Shown: positions 40,640 to 51,857, numbered from the stretch's first letter. The stretch is DNA of 64,000 nt from Candidatus Kinetoplastibacterium galatii TCC219 (GCF_000340905.1 NC_020284.1:62001-126000); one strand, 5' to 3'. Program-made: numbers and translations. The notes: generated by a model from the sequence alone, not told the origin.

Positions 40640-42043
40640 ATGAGCTTCTTACGAGATATTGAATTGTTGCTTGGTAATGAATTTGTTCTTACTGGTAACC
40701 TAATGCAGAAATTTTTGATAGATTGGCGAAAACGATACAAAGGGAATGCAATTGCAGTAGTTTTTCCTAGAACATCTAGTGATGTAGCGGCGGTAGTTAA
40801 TTTATGTGTTTTTTACAATGTGCCGATTGTACCACAGGGAGGGAACACTGGGTTATGTGGAGGAGCTACACCAGACACCTCTGGTGACTCTATAGTTCTC
40901 TCTACTACAAGAATGAACTCAATTATAGATCTCGATGAGATTAACAACTCTATAACGGTAGAAGCTGGATGTATTCTAAAGGATATTCAAAATGCTGCCC
41001 TAGATTATAACAGAGTATTTCCTCTAAGCCTTGCCTCTGAGGGTAGTTGTACAATAGGTGGTAATTTAGCCACTAACGCAGGAGGCACTCAGGTTTTAAG
41101 ATATGGGAATATCAGAGAATTGACGTTAGGTATAGAATTTGTCAATCCAAAAGGAAATATAGTTAATGCATTGAGGAGTTTACGTAAAGACAATTCTGGG
41201 TATAGTTTACGTGATCTTTATATTGGAAGCGAAGGAACCTTGGGCATAATAACTGCTGCTACTCTAAAATTATTTCCAAAGCCATTTGGAAAGAAAGTTC
41301 TCTTAGTCTCAGTTGCTTCTTTAGAGCAAGCAGTGAGTTTGTTTTCATATTCCCGTAGTTTTTTTTGTGTGAAAATAACAGCATTTGAGTTAATGAGTGC
41401 ATTATGCATAGATCTTGTGCAGAAACTAATTGATTTGCCAAAAAATTTCATCTATAAGGCACCGTGGTTTGTGTTAATAGAAATTTCTTATGACAACAAT
41501 GATCATGAAATTGTTGATTTGATAAGTAGTTTTTTAGAAAACGCTGTTAGCAATAATCTAATTATTGATGCTATAGTCTCTAATAGTCTGAAACAAAATG
41601 AAGAAATATGGTTATTGAGAGAAAGTATTCCCATAGCAGAGAAAGAGCTTGGAAAAGCAATTAAACATGATATCTCGATTCCAATATCTAGTATTACTTC
41701 CTTTGTTAAGGAGACAAATAGTTTAATACAAACCGAGTTTCCAGGAGTGCAGCATATAATTTTTGGTCATATTGGAGATGGAAATTTACACTATAATATA
41801 GCAAAAGCTAGCTGGCAAAGTGAATATCAGCTGTTATCTTCGCAATATGATATTTATAATATAGTGCATAACATGGTGGTTAATTTTGGAGGGTCGATTA
41901 GCGCGGAGCATGGAATAGGAGTTCTAAAGGTAGATGAATTGTCTAAATACAAGAGTGCTTCAGAGTTATCAATGATGAGGATGATAAAAGAATCTATAGA
42001 TCCACAGAACATAATGAATCCAGGAAAAATCTTAGATATTTAA
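40640..42043 (+). CDS. FAD-linked oxidase (D-2-hydroxyacid dehydrogenase / GlcD-type)
   Basis: 467-residue FAD enzyme. The PCMH-type FAD-binding domain (about 40-220) includes VPQGGNTGLCGGATPD, and SEGSCTIGGNLATNAGG contacts FAD. The C-terminal FAD-oxidase domain includes FGHIGDGNLHYN and the terminal signature GSISAEHGIG. The family covers D-lactate, D-2-hydroxyglutarate and glycolate dehydrogenase (GlcD); the sequence alone does not settle the substrate. Likely donates electrons to quinone. Overlaps convergent mutM by 12 nt. Confidence 0.85.
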   Translation: MSFLRDIELLLGNEFVLTGNLMQKFLIDWRKRYKGNAIAVVFPRTSSDVAAVVNLCVFYNVPIVPQGGNTGLCGGATPDTSGDSIVLSTTRMNSIIDLDEINNSITVEAGCILKDIQNAALDYNRVFPLSLASEGSCTIGGNLATNAGGTQVLRYGNIRELTLGIEFVNPKGNIVNALRSLRKDNSGYSLRDLYIGSEGTLGIITAATLKLFPKPFGKKVLLVSVASLEQAVSLFSYSRSFFCVKITAFELMSALCIDLVQKLIDLPKNFIYKAPWFVLIEISYDNNDHEIVDLISSFLENAVSNNLIIDAIVSNSLKQNEEIWLLRESIPIAEKELGKAIKHDISIPISSITSFVKETNSLIQTEFPGVQHIIFGHIGDGNLHYNIAKASWQSEYQLLSSQYDIYNIVHNMVVNFGGSISAEHGIGVLKVDELSKYKSASELSMMRMIKESIDPQNIMNPGKILDI

Positions 42044-42892
42044 GTTGCTTGATCGTTTTTTGTCCAAATTTTGGCAAATGGGGCAATAGTAAGTGGAACG
42101 ACCGTTTTGTTTTATTTTTATTATTTTAGAATTGCATACATTGCAAGGCAACCCGTTTCTTCCATAAACGGAAGCATAATTTTTCATATAGTTACCACTT
42201 TCCCCATTGGTATTGACATAATTCCTTATAGTGCTACCACCAGAATCAATTGAATCACAAAGTGCTTCACGTATAGATGTAATAATCTCAGAACAGTTCT
42301 TCATTGAAAGTTCTGAAGCTGGTGTTAATGGATTTATTCTTGATTTAAATAAACTTTCTGATGAATATATATTTCCAACTCCCACTATAATATGTCCATC
42401 TAGAAGGACTTGTTTTATAGATTTTTTTTTATTCGAAAGTTTCTTGTGTAGATACTGATCTGTTAGTTCTGTTGAAAATGGCTCCAAACCAAGATTTTTA
42501 AAAACTTTATTGTCATATAATTTACCATCATTTTCTAGATCATGCCATAATACTGCCCCGAATTTTCTAGGATCATTCATTCTTAGTATTATTGATTCAT
42601 TAAAAATCCATTCTAGATGGTCATGTTTACCAGGAGACTCATCTCTTATAAATCGTAATGATCCAGACATTCCTAGATGTATTATTTGTACCCCGTGCTT
42701 AAAATGAAACAATAAATATTTCCCTCTACGAGAGCATTTTAAAATGGTTTGATTAACTATAGTTTTTGGAAGATGATCAGGCACAGGCCATCTTAGTTTA
42801 TGATTCCTAATTTTAAACTCTAAAACTGTTCTATTTTGTATTTTGGGTTCTATCTCTCTTTTAAGTAGCTCTATTTCTGGAAGTTCTGGCAT
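42032..42892 (-). CDS. mutM: formamidopyrimidine-DNA glycosylase
   Basis: Removes 8-oxoguanine and related lesions by base excision with lyase activity. The N-terminal MPELPEIELLKREI provides the catalytic Pro2 and Glu3. The helix-two-turn-helix includes DGHIIVGVGNIYSSE, and the zinc finger near the C-terminus uses CNVC and CPIC pairs with QNGRSTYY between. 286 residues (E. coli 269). One of few DNA repair genes in the window. Confidence 0.95.
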   Translation of the reverse strand: MPELPEIELLKREIEPKIQNRTVLEFKIRNHKLRWPVPDHLPKTIVNQTILKCSRRGKYLLFHFKHGVQIIHLGMSGSLRFIRDESPGKHDHLEWIFNESIILRMNDPRKFGAVLWHDLENDGKLYDNKVFKNLGLEPFSTELTDQYLHKKLSNKKKSIKQVLLDGHIIVGVGNIYSSESLFKSRINPLTPASELSMKNCSEIITSIREALCDSIDSGGSTIRNYVNTNGESGNYMKNYASVYGRNGLPCNVCNSKIIKIKQNGRSTYYCPICQNLDKKRSSNLNI

Positions 42893-43055
42893 ATATGTTC
42901 TCTATGTTAACCGTTTACTTGGTTTTTTATAATTAAATTATGTATTTTATAAGCTATTTAAATTCAAATGTAAATAAATCTAATTTAACATTCTATAATG
43001 TTATTATTACTATGTTTCTACACGCATGAACCAAATAGTTTAAAATGAGATTATT

Positions 43056-43625
43056 ATGTTATCTAGATTATTTTATACAGCAAACTCTGTTTTTTTGGCT
43101 GCTTTATGTTTATTATCCAGTTCTTGTATGCATAAGACTTTGATAAACGATAAGGTATTTGAAAGAACTGGTAGCTTCTATATAGTTGAAAAAAACAGCT
43201 CTAATATATTAAGAGCATTTCAAGGTACATTTTTTTGGAATGATTGCGACGAATATTATGAAATGGGGTTATCAAATTTTTTTGGCAAAAGAGAGGTCTA
43301 TCTTAAAGTCTCCCATGAAAATGCCTTGCTAAGAACCGCGGATGGTTTCTACCTGCAATCTTTAGATGTTGATAGTCTCGTGTCTCAATTTTTAGGTTAC
43401 AAGATACCTATGAATAGCCTAAGATTATGGCTAAAAGGTTCCTTTGCATATAATGATTTTCCTGAAAAATTACTAACAGACAAATTTAATAAACCAAGTT
43501 CTTTTATGTTTTCTGAGTGGGAAGTTAATTTGTCAAGCTATGATATATTTGGACCTAGAAAAATAATTCTGCAAAAAACACAAGAAAATAGTTCTATAAC
43601 TATAAAATTAATAGTTAAGAACTAG
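43056..43625 (+). CDS. lolB: outer-membrane lipoprotein receptor LolB
   Basis: 189 residues. LolB accepts lipoproteins from LolA and inserts them into the outer membrane. N-terminal signal FLAALCLLSSSC with Cys24 as the predicted lipidated residue; the residue at -3 is Ser instead of the usual Leu, so the lipobox is poor. The body is low in conservation (RTGSFYI, YLKVS, LRLWLKGS), and identification leans on position directly before ispE, where lolB is found in most beta- and gammaproteobacteria. 163 AT-rich bases separate it from divergent mutM. Confidence 0.75.
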   Translation: MLSRLFYTANSVFLAALCLLSSSCMHKTLINDKVFERTGSFYIVEKNSSNILRAFQGTFFWNDCDEYYEMGLSNFFGKREVYLKVSHENALLRTADGFYLQSLDVDSLVSQFLGYKIPMNSLRLWLKGSFAYNDFPEKLLTDKFNKPSSFMFSEWEVNLSSYDIFGPRKIILQKTQENSSITIKLIVKN

Positions 43626-43633
43626 TTTTATTA

Positions 43634-44542
43634 TTGGTAATTAATTTGAACCATTTATATGATGTTAAAGCTCCTGCAAAAATAAATATATTTTTGCATG
43701 TTATTGGTCGCCGTTTAGATGGTTACCATATGTTACAGACAGTTTTTCGACTAATAGATTTGCATGATAATTTAAGTTTTAATTTGCGTAATGATGGAAC
43801 CATAAGTTTTGAAATGACTAGTAACAATATTCCGAATGAATATAATTTGGTTATAAAAGCTGCAAAATTACTCAAAATGCACGTAAAAAGTAATAAAGGA
43901 GCCCATATTTTTCTAGAAAAAAATATTCCTATAGGAGGAGGTCTTGGTGGTGGATCAAGTAATGCAGCAAGTACTTTAATTGCGTTAAATAAATTATGGT
44001 CTGCTGGCCTTAATAGGCAGGAACTAATGAAATTAGCTAGTTGTCTAGGAGCAGATGTTCCTTTTTTCATATTTGGAGATAATGCTTTTGCTAGTGGGAT
44101 AGGCAATATATTGCATAGGATTGATTTGCCATTAAAGTATTACCTTATCATGCAGCCAGGTATTAGTATAAACACTAAAGATATATTTTCAGATTCTATT
44201 TTGAAAAGAGATACTAGACGTGTTACAATGTGTCAGTTTATGGATAGTCCTAGCTACTTATTTGGAAAGAATGACTTAGAGGATGTTGTCTTTGTTAGAT
44301 ATCCTGATATTTGCAACACCGTTGTTTTTTTTAAACAACATGGTTTTGCCTTTAAAATGTCAGGTTCTGGGTCTTGTTTTTTCATAGAGTATGATAATAT
44401 TTCACAATCTATTTTGGCATTGAACAAAATAGGTAATATAATAAACAAGGTATGTGGAAGTTTTCGGCCTGCCAAGTTCTTTTTTACTGGTTCTTATGTT
44501 GGTCTTGATGAACATCCATTGAAGTATTGGGTTACGAAGTAA
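43634..44542 (+). CDS. ispE: 4-diphosphocytidyl-2-C-methyl-D-erythritol kinase
   Basis: GHMP kinase of the MEP isoprenoid pathway. KAPAKINIFLHVIGRR at the N-terminus and the ATP loop PIGGGLGGGSSNAAS are diagnostic; SGSGSCFF is the third motif. About 300 residues. No ATG is available; the start is TTG at 43634 or, more like relatives, TTG at 43646 (MNHLYDV). It lies 8 nt after lolB and 4 nt before tRNA-Gln, so all are likely one transcript. Confidence 0.93.
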   Translation: MVINLNHLYDVKAPAKINIFLHVIGRRLDGYHMLQTVFRLIDLHDNLSFNLRNDGTISFEMTSNNIPNEYNLVIKAAKLLKMHVKSNKGAHIFLEKNIPIGGGLGGGSSNAASTLIALNKLWSAGLNRQELMKLASCLGADVPFFIFGDNAFASGIGNILHRIDLPLKYYLIMQPGISINTKDIFSDSILKRDTRRVTMCQFMDSPSYLFGKNDLEDVVFVRYPDICNTVVFFKQHGFAFKMSGSGSCFFIEYDNISQSILALNKIGNIINKVCGSFRPAKFFFTGSYVGLDEHPLKYWVTK

Positions 44543-44546
44543 AAAT

Positions 44547-44623
44547 TGGGGAGTCGCCAAGCTGGTTAAGGCACCGGATTTTGATTCCGGCATTCGAAGG
44601 TTCGAATCCTTCCTTCCCAGCCA
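44547..44623 (+). tRNA. tRNA-Gln (anticodon TTG)
   Basis: 77 nt: TGGGGAG pairs with CTTCCCA (one G-U), discriminator G and encoded CCA at 44621-44623. The anticodon stem-loop CCGGA-TTTTGAT-TCCGG gives TTG. Located between ispE and prs as in many betaproteobacteria. Confidence 0.96.
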
Positions 44624-44678
44624 CTTTTTATTGGTGTTTATTTTGTTATATTGTTAAAACGATTACTGTGTACTTATC

Positions 44679-45629
44679 ATGACGAAACGTAACTTTATGG
44701 TCTTCACTGGCACTGCCAATGATAAATTAGCTTTGGACGTTGCTAACCATTTAGATTGTTTATTAGGGAAGATGACAATAGGTCGTTTTTCAGATGGGGA
44801 GGTCATGGTTGAGATAAATGAAAATGTCAGAGGTAAAGATATTTTTGTTATTCAATCGACTTGTGCCCCAACTAATGACAATCTTATGGAATTGATGGTA
44901 ATAGTAGATGCACTAAGGCGTTCTTCTGCCTCTCGTATTAGTGCGGTTATTCCATATTTTGGGTATGCTAGACAGGATCGTAGATCCAGACTATCTAGGG
45001 TTTCTATATCTGCTAAAGTAGTTGCAGATATGATACAGATAGTTGGTGTTGATCATGTCCTGACTATGGATCTGCATTCAGAACAAATTCAAGGTTTTTT
45101 TGATATTCCAGTTGATAATGTCTATGCCAGTCCTATACTCTTAAATGATATTAAAACTAAAAATCTAACTGATTTAGTAATTGTTTCTCCAGATATAGGA
45201 GGAGTAGTTAGGGCCAGAGCATTGGCAAAAGATCTAGATGTAGAGTTAGCTATAATAGATAAACGCCGACCTTTTCCTAATGTGTCTGAGGTAATGAATA
45301 TTATAGGTGATGTAAAAGGTAGATCTTGTATATTGGTTGATGATATTGTTGATACAGCTGGAACACTATGTAAAGCAGCTCAAGCATTGAAAGAACATGG
45401 TGCAAAATCTGTATATGCCTATTGTACTCATCCAGTTTTATCAGGTAATGCTATCAAGTCAATAGAGAATTCATTGTTAGATGAAATAGTTGTTACAGAT
45501 ACCATACCTTTATCTGAAGAGGGTTTATTTTCAAAAAAGATACGGCAATTATCATGTGCTTCTCTTTTAGGAGATACTATTTCTAGAATTTCTAAAGCAG
45601 AATCTTTGGCTTCTTTGTTTTTAATTTAG
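44679..45629 (+). CDS. prs: ribose-phosphate pyrophosphokinase
   Basis: Makes PRPP from ribose-5-phosphate and ATP for nucleotide, histidine and tryptophan synthesis. The N-terminal [14 protein letters not shown], the ATP-flexible loop YARQDRRSR, the active-site His in [12 protein letters not shown] and the PRPP motif [13 protein letters not shown] are all present. 316 residues (E. coli 315). A weak hairpin lies in the gap before rplY. Confidence 0.97.
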   Translation: MTKRNFMVFTGTANDKLALDVANHLDCLLGKMTIGRFSDGEVMVEINENVRGKDIFVIQSTCAPTNDNLMELMVIVDALRRSSASRISAVIPYFGYARQDRRSRLSRVSISAKVVADMIQIVGVDHVLTMDLHSEQIQGFFDIPVDNVYASPILLNDIKTKNLTDLVIVSPDIGGVVRARALAKDLDVELAIIDKRRPFPNVSEVMNIIGDVKGRSCILVDDIVDTAGTLCKAAQALKEHGAKSVYAYCTHPVLSGNAIKSIENSLLDEIVVTDTIPLSEEGLFSKKIRQLSCASLLGDTISRISKAESLASLFLI

Positions 45630-45644
45630 CTCTTTTTTTATTCG

Positions 45645-45670
45645 GTATTATGTTGGTCGCGGCATAATGC
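45645..45670 (+). terminator. weak hairpin between prs and rplY
   Basis: Arms 45645-45652 and 45663-45670 form an 8-bp stem (one G-U) with a 10-nt GC-containing loop, followed by TTTATT. It could be a weak terminator for prs or a leader structure of rplY; the sequence does not decide. Confidence 0.3.
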
Positions 45671-45706
45671 TTTATTCATTAGTAATATTATTATTTGGAG
45701 TTCCTT

Positions 45707-46324
45707 GTGGAAATTAATGCTTTATTGAGAGATATGCATGGTACGAGTGCGAGCCGCCGCCTGCGTCATGTAGGTAGGGTTCCTGCTATAATTTATGGAG
45801 GCAGTTCTTTACCGATGACTATAGAATTGGATCATAATGAAATATACCATGCTTTAAGAAAGGAAAAATTTCATTCTTCAATACTAAAAATCACAATAAA
45901 TAACAAGGGTACTGAGCAAGTCATATTGAGATCTGTTCAATGGCATCCATACAAGCAACAAGTTCTACATATTGATTTTCAACGTGTTGAATCCAATCAA
46001 GAAATCAGTACAAAAGTGCCATTACATTTTCTAAATGAAGATATTTCTCCAGCCGTCAAGGTTGGTGGAGCTATTATTAGGCATGTTATGACGGAACTTG
46101 ATATTACTTGTATGCCTGCTCTCTTGCCTCAATTTATAGATGTGGATTTATCTGGTGTCAGTTTAGGTGATTCCGTGCACTTGTCTGATATTAATCTCCC
46201 TAACGGCGTTAGTTATAATTCTCATGGTATAGATACTAATCCGTTGCTTGCTTCTGCTGTAAGTAGTGATGATGGGTCTTCAGAATCTGAAACCTCACCT
46301 GAATCTTCTGATTCAAGTGAGTGA
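45707..46324 (+). CDS. rplY: 50S ribosomal protein L25 (CTC/TL5 type)
   Basis: 5S rRNA-binding ribosomal protein of the two-domain general stress (CTC) type: L25 domain about 1-95 (SASRRLRHVGRVPAIIYGG) and the beta-rich C-terminal domain about 95-190, ending in a Ser/Glu-rich tail. Start: GTG at 45707 with GGAG at 45697-45700, 6 nt upstream, is chosen over the in-frame TTG at 45695 that overlaps this ribosome binding site; this gives MEINALLRDMHG and 205 residues. Followed by pth 46 nt on, after a small 8-bp hairpin (46327-46350). Confidence 0.92.
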   Translation: MEINALLRDMHGTSASRRLRHVGRVPAIIYGGSSLPMTIELDHNEIYHALRKEKFHSSILKITINNKGTEQVILRSVQWHPYKQQVLHIDFQRVESNQEISTKVPLHFLNEDISPAVKVGGAIIRHVMTELDITCMPALLPQFIDVDLSGVSLGDSVHLSDINLPNGVSYNSHGIDTNPLLASAVSSDDGSSESETSPESSDSSE

Positions 46325-46370
46325 TAAAACATTAGAAATTTTTAATGTTTAACCATTTCATTTATTATAA

Positions 46371-46958
46371 ATGAGTAATTATAAGGTATTATTGCTTGTA
46401 GGCTTAGGTAATCCTGGAGAAAAGTATAACGGTACTCGCCACAACATAGGGTTCGATGTTGTGGATCGTGTGGCGAAAGACTTTCAAGTTAAATTTAGCG
46501 ACAAAAACTCTTTCTTTGGTCAAATAGCTCAGGTAAAGACGTTATTCGGTACTTTATTCTTGTTAAAGCCTATCACTTATATGAATAACTCTGGCATTTC
46601 AGTTGCTTCTGTAATGAATTTTTACAAGTTAATGCCAGAACAATTGATAGTTGTCCATGATGAGTTAGATATTTTACCAGGTGATATTCGTCTTAAACAA
46701 GGAGGTGGTTCTGCAGGACATAATGGGTTACGATCTATTAAATGTTCTATCTCTAGTAGTAATTTTTGGAGAATACGTGTTGGTATAGGACACCCAAGAT
46801 CATTAAATCTAAGACAGAATGTTTCTGATTTTGTCCTTGGCAGGCCAAATTATGAAGAGTCATGTTCTATTGAATCTTCCATAAACTGTTTTAGAAAATC
46901 AATTGACAGCCTAATAAAAGGTGATTTTGATTTTTTACAACAATGTTTGAGACAATAG
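46371..46958 (+). CDS. pth: peptidyl-tRNA hydrolase
   Basis: Releases tRNA from prematurely dropped peptidyl-tRNA. GLGNPGEKYNGTRHNIGF (residues 11-28) carries catalytic His24, HDELDILPGDIRLK follows (about 98-111), and GGSAGHNGLRSI is the third conserved block. 195 residues (E. coli 194). Sits in the usual prs-rplY-pth-ychF order with one extra gene before ychF. Confidence 0.96.
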   Translation: MSNYKVLLLVGLGNPGEKYNGTRHNIGFDVVDRVAKDFQVKFSDKNSFFGQIAQVKTLFGTLFLLKPITYMNNSGISVASVMNFYKLMPEQLIVVHDELDILPGDIRLKQGGGSAGHNGLRSIKCSISSSNFWRIRVGIGHPRSLNLRQNVSDFVLGRPNYEESCSIESSINCFRKSIDSLIKGDFDFLQQCLRQ

Positions 46959-46980
46959 TTAAAATTTTAATAATTAATGT

Positions 46981-47712
46981 ATGAGCATTAAATTTATTTC
47001 AGAATTGCGTGATTTCTTTTGTTTTATAAGAAATCCTGGTTCTGTTGTGTTTAAAGATATAGATTTGTTGTGCAGTGAAAGTAATTTCATAAAAAGCTTT
47101 TCTATAAGTAACTTGATGCGATGGGCCTGTTTGTTATGGTTTTTAAATATATTTATATTAGGCCCAACAGCATGCAGTGTCGCTAATATCATAGGCGCTA
47201 AACATAAGATTGAATCTAATATACCTTTGTTTTCTGCTATTATTTGGGCTCCTATAATAGAAGAAATGTTGTTTCGATACTGGATGCTTAGCTCAATTAA
47301 TTTTATATGGATAGCTCCATTCTTTATCTTTATATTGCTTACAGGCCCTAGTTTTTTTTACAGCATCATTATTGTCTGTACTATTGCTAATATGTTTTTT
47401 AATAAATATTTTTTTAGATCATGCAGATATCAGGTAATTAGTAATTATAATTGTTTCCCGGTTTTATTTCATATCTCTAATATAATATTTGCTAGTTTGC
47501 ATATTTATAATTTTGTTTTTTATGATTTTAATAATTGGTATTTAGCTCCTTTGCTTGTGTTGCCTCAATGGTGTACTGGTCTTGTACTAGGATGGGTTAG
47601 GTTGACTAAGGGAATAATACCTTCTATATTGCTGCATTCTATATTTAATGCTGCTCCTGCTATTATTATGTGGTTCTTTTTAAGAAACCAGACTGCTACT
47701 TTTGTCATTTAA
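46981..47712 (+). CDS. CPBP family intramembrane metalloprotease
   Basis: 243 residues with about six hydrophobic segments. The three CPBP (CAAX protease/bacteriocin-processing, Abi) motifs are present in order: EExxxR in IIEEMLFRY (Glu94, Glu95, Arg99), FxxxH in FASLH (Phe170, His174) and HxxxN in HSIFN (His219, Asn223). These form the metal site of membrane-embedded proteases such as Rce1. The substrate is unknown. It is inserted between pth and ychF, 22 nt after pth. The very hydrophobic, AT-rich linker regions match the rest of the genome, so no sign of recent transfer. Confidence 0.82.
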   Translation: MSIKFISELRDFFCFIRNPGSVVFKDIDLLCSESNFIKSFSISNLMRWACLLWFLNIFILGPTACSVANIIGAKHKIESNIPLFSAIIWAPIIEEMLFRYWMLSSINFIWIAPFFIFILLTGPSFFYSIIIVCTIANMFFNKYFFRSCRYQVISNYNCFPVLFHISNIIFASLHIYNFVFYDFNNWYLAPLLVLPQWCTGLVLGWVRLTKGIIPSILLHSIFNAAPAIIMWFFLRNQTATFVI

Positions 47713-47762
47713 AAGAAAGTATTGTAATCTACGAGTTTGATAAAATTGTTATAGGAGTTTGA

Positions 47763-48836
47763 ATGGCTCTGCAATGCGGTATCGTTGGTCTGCCAAATGT
47801 CGGTAAATCAACTCTTTTTAATGCTCTAACAAGAGCTGGGATAGCAGCAGAAAACTATCCTTTTTGTACTATCGAACCGAATGTTGGTATTGTTGAGGTT
47901 CCAGATATTCGTTTAATTAATTTAGCTAAAATAGTAAATCCAGAAAAGATTATACATGCAACAGCAGAATTTGTTGATATAGCTGGGTTAGTATCAGGAG
48001 CCAGTCAAGGAGAGGGTCTTGGAAATCAGTTCTTGTCTCACATTAGAGAAACTGATGCAATATTAAATGTAGTTCGTTGCTTTGATGATCCAGATATTAT
48101 TCATTACAGTGATAAAATTGATCCGATAAATGAAATAGAAATAATAGAGACAGAATTAATTCTTGCTGATTTAAGTTCCATAGAAAGAATTTTATCTAAA
48201 AATCAAAAGAATTCTACTAACATACCAGTACATATATTAAATAGATGTTTAAAACATTTAGATAATAATAGACCTCTTAGAGACATGAATTTATCAATTG
48301 ATGATTTTTCATTATTGAAAAATTTCTCTTTTCTAACCATAAAACCTATTATGTACGTAGGTAATGTTAATGAAACTGGTTTTGTAAATAATCCTCTATT
48401 AGATAAACTAAAAGATTTTTCCTTAAAGCGTAATATTCCGATGGTTACAATATGCGCATCTGTAGAGCAAGATATAGCTGATATGTCTGAGGAAGATCGA
48501 AAGGTTTTTTTAAAGGATATGGGATTGCAGGAGCCAGGATTAGATAGATTGATTAGATCTGCTTTTTCTCTTCTTGGGCTTCATACTTATTTTACAGTTG
48601 GAGTTAAAGAAGTTCGTGCTTGGACTATACCTATGGGCTCTACTGCTAGCAGAGCTGCTGGTGTTATACATACAGATTTTGAGAAAGGATTTATACGAGC
48701 ACAAACTGTCTCTTATGATGATTTTATAAAATATAATGGAGAACTAAAGGCTAAAGAAGCAGGCAAGGTTCGTTCCGAGGGTAAGGATTATATTGTGAAG
48801 GATGGAGATATAATGAATTTTCTATTTAATGTTTAG
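47763..48836 (+). CDS. ychF: ribosome-associated ATPase YchF
   Basis: Obg-family P-loop NTPase that prefers [18 protein letters not shown] (about 8-22) is Walker A/G1, [20 protein letters not shown] is G3, and the C-terminal TGS domain (about 275-357) has [17 protein letters not shown]. 357 residues (E. coli 363). AGGAG at 47753-47757 stands 5 nt before the ATG, a clear ribosome binding site. Confidence 0.96.
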   Translation: MALQCGIVGLPNVGKSTLFNALTRAGIAAENYPFCTIEPNVGIVEVPDIRLINLAKIVNPEKIIHATAEFVDIAGLVSGASQGEGLGNQFLSHIRETDAILNVVRCFDDPDIIHYSDKIDPINEIEIIETELILADLSSIERILSKNQKNSTNIPVHILNRCLKHLDNNRPLRDMNLSIDDFSLLKNFSFLTIKPIMYVGNVNETGFVNNPLLDKLKDFSLKRNIPMVTICASVEQDIADMSEEDRKVFLKDMGLQEPGLDRLIRSAFSLLGLHTYFTVGVKEVRAWTIPMGSTASRAAGVIHTDFEKGFIRAQTVSYDDFIKYNGELKAKEAGKVRSEGKDYIVKDGDIMNFLFNV

Positions 48837-48882
48837 TGTAATTTATGATTTTCAGTGCTTAGTTTGCCTCAAATAATAGATT

Positions 48883-49356
48883 CTATTTCTTTTCTTGGAA
48901 ACAATTATTAACATAGGGGCAGACGAATTTACTAATATCGCCACCGAAATTAGCTATTTCTCTAACTATACTTCCAGAAATATATTGATACTCAGGGGAA
49001 GTTGTCATAAAAAATGTTTCTATATCTGGCATTAGCTGCCGATTCATACCTGCCATTTGGAATTCATATTCAAAATCTGAGGTAGTTCTTAATCCTCTTA
49101 TTATCAACTTTGCATTTTTATTGCGTATAAAGTCTTTTAATAGCCCACTAAAACTTTCAACTTCAATATTTGGATGTTTTTTTAATATGCTTTTAGCCAT
49201 AGTTAGTCTTTCTTCTATACTAAAAAAAGGATTTTTTTTTCTACTATGAGCTATACCAACTATTACCTTATCAAATATATTTGATGCTCTTAGAATTATA
49301 TTCTCGTGCCCTAATGTTAAAGGATCGAATGTTCCTGGATATATTGCAGTAATCAT
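48883..49356 (-). CDS. coaD: phosphopantetheine adenylyltransferase
   Basis: Penultimate step of CoA synthesis: adenylation of 4'-phosphopantetheine. YPGTFDPLTLGHENI (6-20) holds the TxGH nucleotidyltransferase signature; RGLRTTSDFEYE is the substrate loop and ISGSIVREIA the C-terminal ATP loop. 157 residues (E. coli 159). It is downstream of groEL on the same strand but separated by a strong terminator hairpin. Confidence 0.96.
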   Translation of the reverse strand: MITAIYPGTFDPLTLGHENIILRASNIFDKVIVGIAHSRKKNPFFSIEERLTMAKSILKKHPNIEVESFSGLLKDFIRNKNAKLIIRGLRTTSDFEYEFQMAGMNRQLMPDIETFFMTTSPEYQYISGSIVREIANFGGDISKFVCPYVNNCFQEKK

Positions 49357-49377
49357 TTAGGAGCTTTCTTATAAAAA

Positions 49378-49413
49378 ATGATGCAATTTTTAGAAAAATA
49401 AAAATTGCATCAT
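49378..49413 (-). terminator. rho-independent terminator of groES-groEL
   Basis: A 14-bp perfect stem (arms 49378-49391 and 49400-49413) with an 8-nt loop. Reading on the minus strand it is followed by TTTTTT, and it stands 45 nt after the groEL stop. A classical intrinsic terminator separating groESL from coaD. Confidence 0.85.
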
Positions 49414-49458
49414 AAAGTATCAAAACAGCAGTAATTTAAAGCATAGATTATTTAATAA

Positions 49459-51448
<1,990 letters not shown>

Positions 51449-51523
51449 AAGAAACTCCTGTTTAAATTTAATTATATTAATCAAAAATTACTGGCAGCCT
51501 GTTGCATACCAGCTATATGAACT

Positions 51524-51552
51524 ATGTATGGTCTATATTTTTTTATTCAAGA
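51524..51552 (-). promoter_or_regulatory. sigma32-like heat-shock promoter upstream of groES
   Basis: On the minus strand CTCTTGAAT (CTTGAA = 51551-51546) is followed after about 12-14 nt by GACCATACAT (CCATACAT = 51531-51524). Compare the sigma32 consensus CTTGAAA-N(11-16)-CCCCATNT. It lies about 75 nt before the groES ATG. The -35 is excellent, the -10 partial. Confidence 0.5.
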
Positions 51553-51618
51553 GGCATTAAAAATTATTTTTTATAATATTTGAATCTTATTGTTTAAAAC
51601 AAAATGAATTAAAATTTA

Positions 51619-51647
51619 TTGAAACTATTTTATTAATTATGTAGAAT
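51619..51647 (+). promoter_or_regulatory. sigma70 promoter of tRNA-Lys(CUU)
   Basis: TTGAAA (51619-51624), exactly 17 nt, then TAGAAT (51642-51647), 20 nt before the mature tRNA. It diverges from the groES promoter in the same gap. Confidence 0.6.
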
Positions 51648-51667
51648 GAAAACTCTAGCTTAAAATT

Positions 51668-51743
51668 GGGCTGTTAGCTCAGCTGGTAGAGCAGCGGACT
51701 CTTAATCCGTAGGTCGAGTGTTCGAGCCACTCACAGCCCACCA
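51668..51743 (+). tRNA. tRNA-Lys (anticodon CTT)
   Basis: 76 nt: GGGCTGT pairs with ACAGCCC, discriminator A, encoded CCA. The anticodon stem-loop GCGGA-CTCTTAA-TCCGT gives CTT. It reads only AAG; the UUU isoacceptor at 59.4 kb could in principle read both lysine codons. Confidence 0.95.
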
Positions 51744-51857
51744 AATAGTTCTTTGCGTTTTTATAGCTGATCTTTTTTATCGTAGCAATTATGCATAATG
51801 CACTTTTTATTTATGATTTTTGTTTAAACTATCTATATTTTTAATTTATTAAGATCC

